From the NCBI GenBank assembly GCA_041392475.1, contig JAWKLZ010000003.1:124001-188000 (forward strand): a stretch of 64,000 bases of DNA, read 5' to 3'. Position 1 is the first letter of the stretch, and each line of letters starts with the position of its first letter. The translations under genes and the position numbers were made by a program. Positions 52,698 through 61,828 of this stretch are shown in pieces. The notes beneath the pieces are model-generated. The model had not been told where the DNA came from. It was given only the letters and a program-made list of their open reading frames with translations, and made no database searches. This stretch comes from Chitinophagales bacterium. GTDB lineage: Bacteria; Bacteroidota; Bacteroidia; Chitinophagales; UBA2359.

Positions 52698-52820
52698 TAT
52701 GATAAATTTTAAGTTTAAATAGAATTACTATAATTTTTTGCAAAAATAGCAACAAAATATTACTTTGCCATTCCTTTAAGTAGTCAATGAATGACATTTT
52801 CAAAACATAACCCTAACATA

Positions 52821-53315
52821 ATGTCCAATATTCCATCTTTCAAACTAATCGAAAAAGAAGCCATCCATCTAATCGGTATGTGCATGTTTGGCAATTTTCA
52901 TGAGCAAAACACCATTCCTGAACTTTGGCAAGAGTTCAACCCTTACTTGCAAGATATACCCAATCGGGTAAATGAAAATCAATGCTTTGGGCTAGAAATC
53001 TACAGCGATAGTTTTATGAAAACTAACAAATGGCACTACATGACAGCTGTTGAAGTAAGTACTTTGGAGACAATTCCTCTACTGACCGTTGCCAAAACAC
53101 TGCCGCCCAGCCAGTATGCCGTGTTCACCCACAAAGGAACTGTTCAGACCATTGCTCAAACCTTCCAATACATCTACCAGACTTGGCTGCCCAATGCCGA
53201 CTATGAGATTGCAGCCCCGTTTGACTTTGAGTTTTACGATGAAAGGTTCAAAGGAGGAGGAGCAGATTCCGAAACAGATATTTACCTGCCTGTTAGACCA
53301 AAAGATTTTTCCTAA
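52821..53315 (+). CDS. GyrI-like / AraC effector-binding domain protein
   Basis: 164 residues from ATG 52821 (MSNIPSFKLIEKEAIHLIGM). Stand-alone Rob/GyrI-type small-molecule-binding fold: IPELWQEFNPYLQDIPNR, FGLEIYSD, YMTAVEVSTLETIP, PSQYAVFTHKGTV, YQTWLPNADYEIAAPFDFEFYDERF. These bind hydrophobic cations or drugs without DNA-binding of their own. Divergent from the DUF2911 gene and followed by the TPR gene after 53 bases. Confidence 0.87.
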   Translation: MSNIPSFKLIEKEAIHLIGMCMFGNFHEQNTIPELWQEFNPYLQDIPNRVNENQCFGLEIYSDSFMKTNKWHYMTAVEVSTLETIPLLTVAKTLPPSQYAVFTHKGTVQTIAQTFQYIYQTWLPNADYEIAAPFDFEFYDERFKGGGADSETDIYLPVRPKDFS

Positions 53316-53368
53316 ATTCGCACTTCAAAACGCACATTCTTTTCATTTTCACTTCAATTGTAAACACC

Positions 53369-54433
53369 ATGCCTTCAAAAGAAGACCTACCTATCGAATT
53401 GCAAAACCGACTTCAATCACTTCAAGACCAACTTGCTGCAATCGCAGAGGACACACAAGATTCCCTCAAAGCAAACGCACTGTTGGACTTAGCCAAAGCT
53501 GAAATAGAAGCAGAAGAATTTGAAGCAGCGTCAACACACCTTCAAGAAAGCTTGTCGCTACAAGCAGCAGACAGCACCGAAAAAGCAGCAGTTCATACCG
53601 AACTTTGTGCTGCATACTTAGGTTTGTCAAAAATGGAAGAAGCTGAAAACGAAATAAATGCAGCCATTTCTATTCACCAATTGCAGGGTGAAAAAGCAGC
53701 ATTGAATAAAGCGATTCGACAATTGGCATTGATTTTTGCACAAAAAGGCAAGATGGAAGAAGCCGAGCAGTTGATTCACCAAAAAATCGAACAAACAACG
53801 GCTGTTGAGGATTGGGAAGAAGCTGGTAAGTTTTATGGTTTTGCAGGAGAACTCGCTAGTGCACAAGAAGACTATCAGGTTGCTTTTGAGTATTTTAGAA
53901 GCGGTTTAAAGTCATTGAGGAAAACTGAAGGCAATCACGATCTTATGGGAGGCTACTACGAATCGCTCGCCCGACTGTTGATGCACTTTCAAAAAAATGC
54001 AGAAGCTGCCCATAGCTTTGAAGAAGGAGCAGCGCAGTATGAACTGGCAAACAAACCCTTATTGCAGGGCGGACTGTTGACTTTGGTGGCAAAGGTTTGG
54101 GAAAGTGAAGGGAAATATATGCACGCTATTCCTTACTTGGAGCGAGCTGCAACTGCTTTTCAACAATCTGAGGAGCAAAGTGCTGCTATGCAAACGGCAG
54201 ATGCTTATTATCAAATTGCCTATTTGTATGAACAAGAAAAACAATTTGCAGAGGCTCTTAAATACCATCAAAAGGCGTTACCTTTTGCCCATAAAACAGA
54301 GGACGAAATGTTGATTGCTTCCGTTGAAGATTCAATTGAGCAGTGCCAAGAAAAACTGCAATCTCAAAAACCTTCAAAAGCAAAGGACGGCAAAAAGGGA
54401 TTTTTCGGCAAATTGAAGGATATGTTTGGGTAA
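53369..54433 (+). CDS. Tetratricopeptide-repeat protein
   Basis: 354 residues, nearly all helical repeats: AKAEIEAEEFEAASTHLQES, AAYLGLSKMEEAENEINAA, FAQKGKMEEAEQLIHQK, YQVAFEYFRSGLKSLRKTE and YLYEQEKQFAEALKYHQKAL. No signal peptide or membrane span. A basic tail ends in KKGFFGKLKDMFG, a short amphipathic stretch that could touch membranes. Probably a cytoplasmic scaffold; partner unknown. It ends 33 bases from the convergent pseudouridine synthase gene. Confidence 0.85.
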   Translation: MPSKEDLPIELQNRLQSLQDQLAAIAEDTQDSLKANALLDLAKAEIEAEEFEAASTHLQESLSLQAADSTEKAAVHTELCAAYLGLSKMEEAENEINAAISIHQLQGEKAALNKAIRQLALIFAQKGKMEEAEQLIHQKIEQTTAVEDWEEAGKFYGFAGELASAQEDYQVAFEYFRSGLKSLRKTEGNHDLMGGYYESLARLLMHFQKNAEAAHSFEEGAAQYELANKPLLQGGLLTLVAKVWESEGKYMHAIPYLERAATAFQQSEEQSAAMQTADAYYQIAYLYEQEKQFAEALKYHQKALPFAHKTEDEMLIASVEDSIEQCQEKLQSQKPSKAKDGKKGFFGKLKDMFG

Positions 54434-54466
54434 AAAAAGGTTGGATAAATAGTATTTTACCAATCA

Positions 54467-55210
54467 CTAATGCACGACCTGATTGTACTTCCGCAACTGC
54501 TTCAACATGACCTCCATATCTTTGGGCAAAGGAGCTTCAAATGTTACCTTTTCCTGCGAACTTGGATGAATAAGCGTCAATCGAAAGGCGTGTAAAGACA
54601 AACGGCTCAAAGTCGGACGTTCCTCTTCAAACTTACCTATTTGGTAGCGTTTTTTCACCATCGAAAGATAAAAACCATCCCCTTCTCCATAAATTGAATC
54701 AACTGCAAGCGGATGCCCAATTGCTTGGAAATGAACACGAATTTGGTGCATTCTCCCAGTTTCCAACACGACTTCCACTGCCGAAAACAGCTTAAATTCT
54801 TCCACGACTTTGTAGTGCGTCACCGCTGTTTTACCGTTTTTATTCGCCCGCATCGTTCCTCTACGCATGGGGTTTTCTAAGATTTTGAGGTCGATCGTGC
54901 CTTCCTTTTGAATGAGCCGCCCTTTGATAATGGTAAAATAGGTTTTCTCCACTTTTCGTTTTTGGAAATCTTGTGACAGCTTTCGATGTGCATCCTTGTT
55001 TTTGGCAAAACAAATAATGCCGCTTGTCTCAGCATCTAAGCGGTGAACCACAAAAATTTCCCCATATTGACGCTGCAAATGGGTGTATAAATTGGGAATG
55101 GCAGGATTGTAGCGGTCTGGCAAAGTGTAGATAGACGATGGTTTGTTGACAATCAACAAATCATCATCTTCAAATACAACTTCAATAACCTGATTGTTTT
55201 TTTTGGACAT
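54467..55210 (-). CDS. RluA-family pseudouridine synthase
   Basis: 247 residues. Catalytic Asp in VVHRLDAETSGIICFAKN, then SQDFQKRKVEKTYFTIIKG, and the C-terminal GRMHQIRVHFQAIGHPLAVD. It converts uridines in rRNA or tRNA to pseudouridine. No S4 domain at the N-terminus, so it resembles the short RluA/RluC-type branch rather than RluD. Upstream lies repeat copy C, which separates it from the divergent TRAP gene. Confidence 0.9.
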   Translation of the reverse strand: MSKKNNQVIEVVFEDDDLLIVNKPSSIYTLPDRYNPAIPNLYTHLQRQYGEIFVVHRLDAETSGIICFAKNKDAHRKLSQDFQKRKVEKTYFTIIKGRLIQKEGTIDLKILENPMRRGTMRANKNGKTAVTHYKVVEEFKLFSAVEVVLETGRMHQIRVHFQAIGHPLAVDSIYGEGDGFYLSMVKKRYQIGKFEEERPTLSRLSLHAFRLTLIHPSSQEKVTFEAPLPKDMEVMLKQLRKYNQVVH

Positions 55211-55539
55211 GAGACTGTGTATTTCAAGAATTGTAGGGTTTTAAGCTGCAAAGTTAAAGAAAATTGGACTTTGGACGAAAGAAGTAGGACGCAAGATTCA
55301 AGATATAAAGAATTGATAATCACAATCTTAATTTATTGACAGAATTGAACACAAATAATTGGTTATTAGCCAATTAAATTCTTACTTCTTGCATCTTTGC
55401 TCCCTCGTCCAAAGTCCAATATAATAAAACGTCAAAAGCCTTTTCTATTCATTTTTTTTTCATAGTACATGGAGAGAAACTTGAAAAACGCTATTTTGCA
55501 CGTATTAATTTTTTCATTCCTACAATTCACAATCAAAAA
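55211..55539. other. Divergent intergenic region occupied mostly by repeat copy C
   Basis: 329 bases between pseudouridine synthase (minus) and TRAP binding protein (plus). Copy C takes up about half. The remaining 118 bases to the right must hold the TRAP gene promoter; no clear motif was found. Confidence 0.5.
55263..55421. repeat. Dispersed inverted-repeat element, copy C
   Basis: Left end ATTGGACTTTGGACGAAAGA (55263-55282) and right end TCGTCCAAAGTCCAAT (55405-55420) are clear inverted repeats. It aligns with the reverse complement of copy B over nearly its whole length, with an insertion in the middle. It shares the interior CACAAATAATTG with copy B; copy A has the related CAAATAATTG. 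Confidence 0.72.
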
Positions 55540-56667
55540 ATGTCCAAACTCGATCGCAAAGATTTCTTGAAAAAAACCGCTCTGGCGGCTGTCACCATCC
55601 CTGCAATGATAACCGCTTGCAGCAGTGAAAGCAATGGCAATTCCAAAGAAGAAGGTGGCAGCGTACAATCTGGCAAAAAATACAAGTGGAAAATGGTGAC
55701 AACTTGGCCCCCCAACTTTCCGATTTTGGGCGAAGGTGCAGAAATGTTTGCAGAATGGGTAGAGCAGATGTCCAATGGACGATTGAGCATCAAGGTATAT
55801 GGAGGCGGTGAATTGGTTCCTGCTTTGGAGGCATTTGATGCGGTCAGCAGTGGAACGGTAGAAATGAGTAGTGGAGCAGCCTATTATTGGGCGGGAAAAG
55901 TGCCTGCTGCTCAGTTTTTTGCATCGGTACCGTTTGGCATGAATGCCCAACAGATGAATGCATGGATGATAAGTGGCGGCGGTATGGAATTGTGGCGAGA
56001 GGTATATGCCGACTTCAATGTGATACCGATGTTGGGCGGCAATACAGGCGTGCAAATGGGCGGTTGGTTCAACCGTGAAATCAACTCGGTTGCCGATTTG
56101 AAGGGCTTGAAAATGCGTATTCCTGGACTGGGTGGAAAGGTATTGGAAAAAGCGGGTGGGGCTGCTGTTTTATCGGCTGGTAGTGAACTTTATACGAATT
56201 TGGAAAGGGGCGTAATTGATGCAACGGAATGGATTGGTCCTTTTCACGATTACCGCATGGGTTTCCACAAAATCGCCAAGTATTATTACACCCCAGGATG
56301 GCATGAATTGGGATCGGTTTTGGAATTGGGTATCAACAAACAAAGTTTTGAGCAACTTCCCAAAGACCTTCAAGTGATTTTGGAAACGGCCTCCATGCGC
56401 CTCAATTTGTGGACTTTGGCAGAAATTGAAACCAAAAATGCGGAATACCTCGAAAAAATAAAAGCGGAGGGAAAAATTGAAATTCGGGAATTTCCCGATG
56501 AAGTATTGGCTCAATTGCGGGTATATACGGAGGAGGTCATTGCAGAATTAGTGGCAAGTGATCCTGTTGCCAAAAAAGTGTATGATTCTTTTGAAGGTTT
56601 TAGAAAACAAATCAAAGCTTGGTCTGCTTTAACAGAAAAGGTTTATTACGATAAGATTGAAGTGTAA
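55540..56667 (+). CDS. TRAP-type solute-binding lipoprotein (DctP family)
   Basis: 375 residues. N-terminus DRKDFLKKTALAAVTIPAMITAC: a Tat-like start with one Arg missing from the twin pair, ending in a lipobox Cys. DctP-family body: YKWKMVTTWPPNFPILGEGA, GRLSIKVYGGGELVPALEAFDAVSSG, GGWFNREINSVADLKGLKMRIPGLGGKVLEKAGG and YTNLERGVIDATEWIGPFHD. Such proteins bind organic acids for a Na+-driven TRAP permease in the inner membrane. No DctQ/M permease genes are in this window. The body resembles the alpha-keto-acid or lactate-binding branch. The YggS gene follows closely. Confidence 0.9.
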   Translation: MSKLDRKDFLKKTALAAVTIPAMITACSSESNGNSKEEGGSVQSGKKYKWKMVTTWPPNFPILGEGAEMFAEWVEQMSNGRLSIKVYGGGELVPALEAFDAVSSGTVEMSSGAAYYWAGKVPAAQFFASVPFGMNAQQMNAWMISGGGMELWREVYADFNVIPMLGGNTGVQMGGWFNREINSVADLKGLKMRIPGLGGKVLEKAGGAAVLSAGSELYTNLERGVIDATEWIGPFHDYRMGFHKIAKYYYTPGWHELGSVLELGINKQSFEQLPKDLQVILETASMRLNLWTLAEIETKNAEYLEKIKAEGKIEIREFPDEVLAQLRVYTEEVIAELVASDPVAKKVYDSFEGFRKQIKAWSALTEKVYYDKIEV

Positions 56668-56707
56668 ACTAAGATTTTGTAGGAAAAACGGTTATTTGAA
56701 TTTAACG

Positions 56708-57373
56708 ATGATGGATTTACAAAAATTACAAGCACTAAAAGCACAGTTAAGTGAACACAAAGTAAAATTGGTAGCGGTTTCTAAGACCAAACCGATTGAA
56801 GTGATTTTGGAATTTTACGAAGCTGGACACAAGGCGTTTGGTGAAAATAAGGTGCAAGAATTGGTGGAAAAATATGAACAAATGCCCAAAGACATTGAAT
56901 GGCATTTTATCGGACACCTTCAAAGTAATAAGGTGAAATACATTGCATCTTTTGTGCATCTGATTCATGGAGTAGACAGTTTTAAGCTGCTGCAAGAAAT
57001 CAACAAACAGGCTGCTAAAAATGACCGAATCATTGACTGCCTCCTTCAAATGCACATTGCAGAAGAAAGCACAAAGTTTGGCTTTGATGAATCGGAAGTT
57101 TTTGAAGTGCTGCAAGATTCGGATTTTGAAGCCTTGGAGAATGTGCGTATTGCTGGCGTGATGGGCATGGCGACTTATACGGATGATACGCAGCAGGTGA
57201 GACGGGAATTTCACCAACTCCAACAAATTTTTGAAGCCTTGAAAAATCGCTTTTTTGAAGGGCAAGATTCTTTCAAAGAGATTTCGATGGGCATGTCGGG
57301 AGATTACGAATTGGCGATTGAAGAAGGGAGTACGATGGTGCGGGTTGGGAGTTTGTTGTTTGGGAGTCGGTGA
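56708..57373 (+). CDS. YggS-family PLP-binding protein
   Basis: 221 residues from ATG 56708 (or 56711); an upstream in-frame ATG overlaps the TRAP gene and is less likely. The single alanine-racemase-like barrel has the PLP Lys in LVAVSKTKP, then FGENKVQELVEKYEQ, WHFIGHLQSNKVKYI, the EESTKFGFDESE segment and ISMGMSGDYELAIEEGSTMVRVG. A regulator of PLP homeostasis in the cytoplasm with no known enzymatic turnover. Probably co-transcribed with the TRAP gene (gap of 40 bases). Confidence 0.93.
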   Translation: MMDLQKLQALKAQLSEHKVKLVAVSKTKPIEVILEFYEAGHKAFGENKVQELVEKYEQMPKDIEWHFIGHLQSNKVKYIASFVHLIHGVDSFKLLQEINKQAAKNDRIIDCLLQMHIAEESTKFGFDESEVFEVLQDSDFEALENVRIAGVMGMATYTDDTQQVRREFHQLQQIFEALKNRFFEGQDSFKEISMGMSGDYELAIEEGSTMVRVGSLLFGSR

Positions 57374-57480
57374 GAACGAAAAAACTCCAAATAAGATTTC
57401 TTTCAAGGCAATTTTTTGCATATCTTTCTTTGTAAAGAGAGAAACTATTGTTATTTTTATCTTTCTCAATAAAGAAAGGT

Positions 57481-58755
57481 ATGTCCAAGCAAATAGTATT
57501 CAGGCAAATTATTGCAGATTTCATTCATCGTGCACTTCCCAAAACAATGAGTAGGGAAGTGGTTTTACCCGTCAATGTTTCAAAAATTGTGTCTGTTATT
57601 GGAGCAAGACGAGTAGGTAAAACGTTTATACTTTTTGACCTCATTCGACAACTTCGGGAAGAAATGCCTGCCGATAGATTGGTGTATGTTAACTTTGAAG
57701 ACGATCGACTTTTTCAATTGCAGTTAACAGACTTAGATGATTTACTGCGAGCCTATTATGAGTTGTACCCATTGAACAAGCAAAATCTCGTATATTTCTT
57801 TTTTGATGAAATACAAGAAGTTCCCCATTGGGAAAAGTTTGTACGCAGATTATTGGATACCGAAAATTGCAGAATATATGTGACAGGTTCTTCTTCAAAG
57901 TTATTGAGTAGAGAATTGGCAACAGGTTTGAGGGGCAGAACTTTATCCTTTGAAGTTTTCCCACTTAGTTTCCACGAGTTTTTGACCTTTCAAGACTTGC
58001 ACTTTAACACCGATACATCTGAAGGACAAGCACTTGCTAAATACCAATTGCGAAAATACATACGGCAAGGTGGATTTCCAGAATTACTCACCCTTCCCGA
58101 ATATTTGCATCAAAGAACCATCAATGAATACATTGATTTGATGCTCTATAGAGATTTGGTCGAACGGTTTGGTATCAAAAATCCAAGTTTACTAAAGCAT
58201 TTGATGAAATATTTATTCACCAATATTGCAAACTTACTAAGTACCCATAAGATTTACAACGACTTAAAATCGCAGGGTTTTGCAGTGGGAAAAAATACGG
58301 TTTATGACTACATGACCTATTTAGAAGAAGCTTTTGCGGTGTTTAGTGTCCAAAAGTGGAGTCGTTCTGTTCGGAAACAAATGATGAATCCCAACAAAAT
58401 ATATGCCCTCGACCCAAGTTATAAATATGACATGAGCATTAGCGAAGATATAGGGCGGGTTTTTGAGAATATGGTTTTTTTGGCTTTGAAGCGAAAACAC
58501 AGTGAAATTCATTATTTTACGGAAAAACAGGAAGTAGATTTCGTATTGCCCGATAACTCTCTTATCAATGCCGCTTATGATTTACCGCTATTGACCAAGC
58601 AAAGAGAACTGAATAGTCTTGTGGAAGGGATGAATTATTTTGAAAAGGAAAATGCTTTGTTGATTACTTGGGATGGTTTTGAAGATGTGAAAATAGAAAA
58701 CAAAATGATACAAATCCGTCCGCTTTGGTGGTTTTTTGAGCCACAAAATGTTTAG
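57481..58755 (+). CDS. AAA_14/DUF4143 ATPase
   Basis: 424 residues from ATG 57481 (MSKQIVFRQIIADFIHRALP). N-terminal AAA domain: Walker A VIGARRVGKTFILF, Walker B LVYFFFDEIQEVPHWEKF, sensor-like YVTGSSSKLLSRELATGLRGR. C-terminal DUF4143 domain with a nuclease-like patch (HYFTEKQEVDFVLPD). Large, orphan, often horizontally transferred family; possibly involved in defence or toxin regulation, but not proven. No partner genes are adjacent. Confidence 0.9.
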   Translation: MSKQIVFRQIIADFIHRALPKTMSREVVLPVNVSKIVSVIGARRVGKTFILFDLIRQLREEMPADRLVYVNFEDDRLFQLQLTDLDDLLRAYYELYPLNKQNLVYFFFDEIQEVPHWEKFVRRLLDTENCRIYVTGSSSKLLSRELATGLRGRTLSFEVFPLSFHEFLTFQDLHFNTDTSEGQALAKYQLRKYIRQGGFPELLTLPEYLHQRTINEYIDLMLYRDLVERFGIKNPSLLKHLMKYLFTNIANLLSTHKIYNDLKSQGFAVGKNTVYDYMTYLEEAFAVFSVQKWSRSVRKQMMNPNKIYALDPSYKYDMSISEDIGRVFENMVFLALKRKHSEIHYFTEKQEVDFVLPDNSLINAAYDLPLLTKQRELNSLVEGMNYFEKENALLITWDGFEDVKIENKMIQIRPLWWFFEPQNV

Positions 58756-58806
58756 TGTCTTTCTTTTGTGGTTCAAAAATCTTTGGGTACTCCACTAAAA
58801 ATATCC

Positions 58807-59490
58807 CTACAAAACAATCCCATGTAGTTCCTTCAAATCCTGAATCTCATAAGTCGGCAAAACTCCCAAATGATTGTCTAAGCCTTTTGGATTGTACCAA
58901 CAGGTATGCAAACCATAATTGTTACCCCCTTGAATATCAGAACTCAAACTGTCGCCAATCACCAATACCTCCGATTTATTGGGAAAATCAATCTGCTCAA
59001 AGGTATGGTCGAAAAAAGGAGTATGTGGTTTGGAGACACCTATTTCGTCTGACACAATGATGGCTTCAAAATAAGGAGTCAAGCCTGTGCGCTGCAATCG
59101 AGGACGCTGTACTTCCTTCAATCCGTTGGTAATGATGGCCATAGGAATTTTTCCATGCAGTTGCTGCAATACCTCGAATGCTCCCTCCAACAAACTGCTG
59201 TGATGCACAAGGTTTTGGAGGTACTGCTCATTGAAGTGTAGGGCATCTCCTGCAATGGCTGCTGCTTCAAAAAACAACTCAAAACGCACCCGCCTGAGCG
59301 TATCTTGGTCTATTTTTTTCTGCTCAAAATCCCGCCAACATTGTTGACTGATGCCAAGATATTGGTCGAAATGATGGGCTTCTTGTGTGATTCCGAAGCT
59401 GGTGAAGGTTGCTGCAAAAGCATCTTTGGCGGTTTGGTCGAAGTCAAAAAGGGTGTTGTCTGCATCAAACAGGAGGTATTGATAGGGCAT
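58807..59490 (-). CDS. HAD-superfamily phosphatase, YjjG-like
   Basis: 227 residues from ATG 59490. HAD motif I FDADNTLFDFDQTA, motif II AIITNGL, Lys of motif III in GVSKPHTPFFDHTF and motif IV VLVIGDSLSSDIQGGNNYG. A helical cap domain (about 20-85) is of the YjjG noncanonical nucleotidase type. It probably removes phosphate from nucleotide monophosphates, including abnormal ones. Cytoplasmic, single gene. Confidence 0.9.
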   Translation of the reverse strand: MPYQYLLFDADNTLFDFDQTAKDAFAATFTSFGITQEAHHFDQYLGISQQCWRDFEQKKIDQDTLRRVRFELFFEAAAIAGDALHFNEQYLQNLVHHSSLLEGAFEVLQQLHGKIPMAIITNGLKEVQRPRLQRTGLTPYFEAIIVSDEIGVSKPHTPFFDHTFEQIDFPNKSEVLVIGDSLSSDIQGGNNYGLHTCWYNPKGLDNHLGVLPTYEIQDLKELHGIVL

Positions 59491-59528
59491 TTGATTGGTA
59501 AATTTGGTTTGCAAATATACAATGTACA

Positions 59529-59557
59529 GTAGAGATGTTTTACTAAAACGTCTCTAC
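59529..59557. repeat. REP-like palindrome
   Basis: GTAGAGATGTTTT and AAAACGTCTCTAC form a 13-bp hairpin with one wobble and a 3-base loop, between the HAD gene and the GH97 terminator. Short palindromes of this GTAGAGACGT...ACGTCTCTAC type recur in many bacterial genomes. Confidence 0.5.
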
Positions 59558-59569
59558 AAATGCCCCTAT

Positions 59570-59611
59570 ACAAAAAAATCCCCTTCTCTCTATCTGGAAA
59601 GAAGGAGATTT
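59570..59611 (-). terminator. Terminator of the GH97 gene
   Basis: On the minus strand AAATCT-CCTTCT pairs with AGAAGGGGATTT and runs into a T tract (A run at 59572-59578 on the plus strand), about 15 bases after the stop at 59626. Confidence 0.75.
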
Positions 59612-59625
59612 ATTATCTTTTAGAT

Positions 59626-61725
59626 CTACTCCACCATCAAACTCACCGCAGCACCACCGCCAGCAGCCAAGTGTAAGTCCAAGACCGTTTCGCTATCCAC
59701 TGTGTGTTTTTCAATTTTGTAGTCCGTAGGATTATCGTCCCAATGCGCTTTGTCACCATCCAAATACAGCGTTGCGGCATATTTTTTACCTGCTTCCAAA
59801 AAGTCCAATTTCACCTTCAAATCCCTCGTATTTTCATCCGTCACACTTCCCAAAAACCAGTTGTTCGAACCTCTTTCTTGTCGGGCAATCGTTACATATT
59901 CACCCACTTCGCCGTTTAGCGTTTTGGAAGTTTCCCAATCCACCGCCACATCTCGAATAAACTGAAAAGCAGGATGTTTGCCTTCTTGATAAAATTCGGG
60001 CAGATCGCAAGCCATTTGGACAGGGCTGTACAGCACCACATACAAAGCCAATTGTTGCGCCAAAGTTGTATTCACCTGATTGTCGTCTTTGTAGGGACTC
60101 AGTTTGATGTTGAAAACCCCAGGCGTGAAGTCAATCGGTCCACCCAACATTCGGGTAAACGGCACGATGGTCAAATGTTCGGGAGGATTGCCGCCATCCG
60201 AAGCCCAAGCGTTGAACTCTTGTCCACGCAAGCCTTCTCTGGAAATAGCATTGGGTAAAGTTCGGCGAATACCCGTGTCTTTGATGGGTTCGTGAGCATT
60301 GATGGCCACTTTGTATTTCGCACCTGTTTCCAAGACTTTGCGGTAGTGATTCACCATCCATTGACCGTGGTGGAATTCGTCTTTCGGAATGATTTTACCG
60401 ACATATCCCGTCTTCACAGCATGAATATCCAAACTTTGCATCAGCGCGAAAGCGGTATCCAATTGCTGCTCATAGGTGCGGGGAGCGGCCGAGGTTTCGT
60501 GGTGCATGATGAGTTCCACACCTTTTTCTTTGCCGTAGCGCACCACTTCTTTGAGGTCGTAGTCGGCATAAGGGGTCACAAAGTCAAACACGCCTTCACG
60601 GTCTTCAAAACCAATCCAATGCTCCCAGCCTGTGTTCCAACCTTCGACCAAAATGCCTCCAATGTTGTTCGCTGCTGCAAAGTCAATGAAACGTTTGGCA
60701 TTGGCAGTAGTCGCACCGTGTTTGCCGCCTTCGAGTTGCCAAGTGGACTTGCCCAAGTGCATTTCCCACCAAATACCCACATATTTTGTCGGTTTGAACC
60801 AAGAAATGTCTCCCAATTTGTTGGGTTCATTGAGGTTTACAATCAACTTAGAATCAATCAATCCACCTGCTGTTTCTGCAATTTGAATCGTTCTCCACGG
60901 CGTATTGAAGGGAAGTTCTACTTTGGCTTTGTAGCCCAAGCGTTTTGACCCAACCAATTCGCTTTCCATCAGCAAGTTGTCTTTGTCCACCTTCAAAGTC
61001 ATGCCCGAATAGTTGGTCAAATTGGCTTCATGGAAACTGAGGTGCAATCCGTCTGCGGTTTTCATGGTGACAGGCGTATTGACTGCATTTTCGGGAATAT
61101 AGGTTTGTCCTAAGTTGGGATGGTTTTGTTTGCTCAATGCGTCAATTGCAGAGAACTTAGTGGTATTGTAGAGGTGTTCGTAAATGTCCCAATCGCCAGG
61201 AATCCACCAACAAGTGTGGTCGCCTGTGAGTTTGAATTGGGTGTGTTCGTCCATTATGATGGCTTCTGTCCAATTTGCTTGTTCGGGAAATTCGTAGCGA
61301 AATCCCAAACCATCGTCATATACTTTGAAGTGAAGGTCGATCAAGCGGTTTGGTGCTTCACTTTCCTGCAAATGTAGCGTCAATTCATTGTAGTGATTTT
61401 CGACCATTCGCTGTTCACCCCACGGCATTTCCCAGCTTTCAAAAACGGTGCTTGTTTCGCTGTTGAGTAGTTTCATGCCTTTTGCCAAAGTAGGGGCATC
61501 TTTGAAGTCGAAACCTCCTAAAGTGGATGTATCAATTACTGTTTTGTCTTTGTAAGTAACTGTATAGGAAGGGACTCCGTCACTGTTCAAAAACCATTGA
61601 AGTCGAATGTTTTTAGAAGGGGAAGGAAGTGAAGTTGTCGCCTCAGAATTTGGGGCGGGTTGGCAACCTTGAAGGAATAGGACAAAAAATAGTATGCCCA
61701 AGGAATGGAGTAAAGAATGTTTCAT
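59626..61725 (-). CDS. GH97-family glycoside hydrolase (SusB-like), lipoprotein
   Basis: 699 residues. Lipobox LFLQGC (Cys about 21). N-terminal beta-sandwich (about 40-280: VFESWEMPWGEQRMVENHYNEL, DDGLGFRYEFPEQ), then a (beta/alpha)8 barrel: KYVGIWWEMHLGKSTWQLEG, GILVEGWNTGWEHW, GVELIMHHETS, VKTGYVGKI, AINAHEPIKDTGIRRTLPNA, EGLRGQEFNAW. A C-terminal beta domain follows. GH97 covers inverting alpha-glucosidases and retaining alpha-galactosidases; which one this is cannot be settled here. Periplasmic or surface, acting on alpha-glucans or alpha-galactosides. No SusC/D adjacent. Confidence 0.92.
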   Translation of the reverse strand: MKHSLLHSLGILFFVLFLQGCQPAPNSEATTSLPSPSKNIRLQWFLNSDGVPSYTVTYKDKTVIDTSTLGGFDFKDAPTLAKGMKLLNSETSTVFESWEMPWGEQRMVENHYNELTLHLQESEAPNRLIDLHFKVYDDGLGFRYEFPEQANWTEAIIMDEHTQFKLTGDHTCWWIPGDWDIYEHLYNTTKFSAIDALSKQNHPNLGQTYIPENAVNTPVTMKTADGLHLSFHEANLTNYSGMTLKVDKDNLLMESELVGSKRLGYKAKVELPFNTPWRTIQIAETAGGLIDSKLIVNLNEPNKLGDISWFKPTKYVGIWWEMHLGKSTWQLEGGKHGATTANAKRFIDFAAANNIGGILVEGWNTGWEHWIGFEDREGVFDFVTPYADYDLKEVVRYGKEKGVELIMHHETSAAPRTYEQQLDTAFALMQSLDIHAVKTGYVGKIIPKDEFHHGQWMVNHYRKVLETGAKYKVAINAHEPIKDTGIRRTLPNAISREGLRGQEFNAWASDGGNPPEHLTIVPFTRMLGGPIDFTPGVFNIKLSPYKDDNQVNTTLAQQLALYVVLYSPVQMACDLPEFYQEGKHPAFQFIRDVAVDWETSKTLNGEVGEYVTIARQERGSNNWFLGSVTDENTRDLKVKLDFLEAGKKYAATLYLDGDKAHWDDNPTDYKIEKHTVDSETVLDLHLAAGGGAAVSLMVE

Positions 61726-61828
61726 TTGTATTGTAAATATTTGGTGATGGTTTGTAATTCAATTTACTCCAACAAGATAGCAAGTATTGAAGGGAAAAAC
61801 CAAAATATTTACAAGTAGGTGGATAAAA

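Noticed and set aside
55432..56055. 207-codon minus-strand frame opposite the TRAP binding protein
   Set aside because: Shadow of a well-supported gene; no start context or family.
57481..58755. Defence system based on the AAA_14/DUF4143 ATPase
   Set aside because: The neighbours are yggS and a HAD phosphatase; no toxin, nuclease or restriction gene is associated.
60292..60948. 218-codon plus-strand frame opposite GH97
   Set aside because: Antisense shadow of a clear glycoside hydrolase gene.
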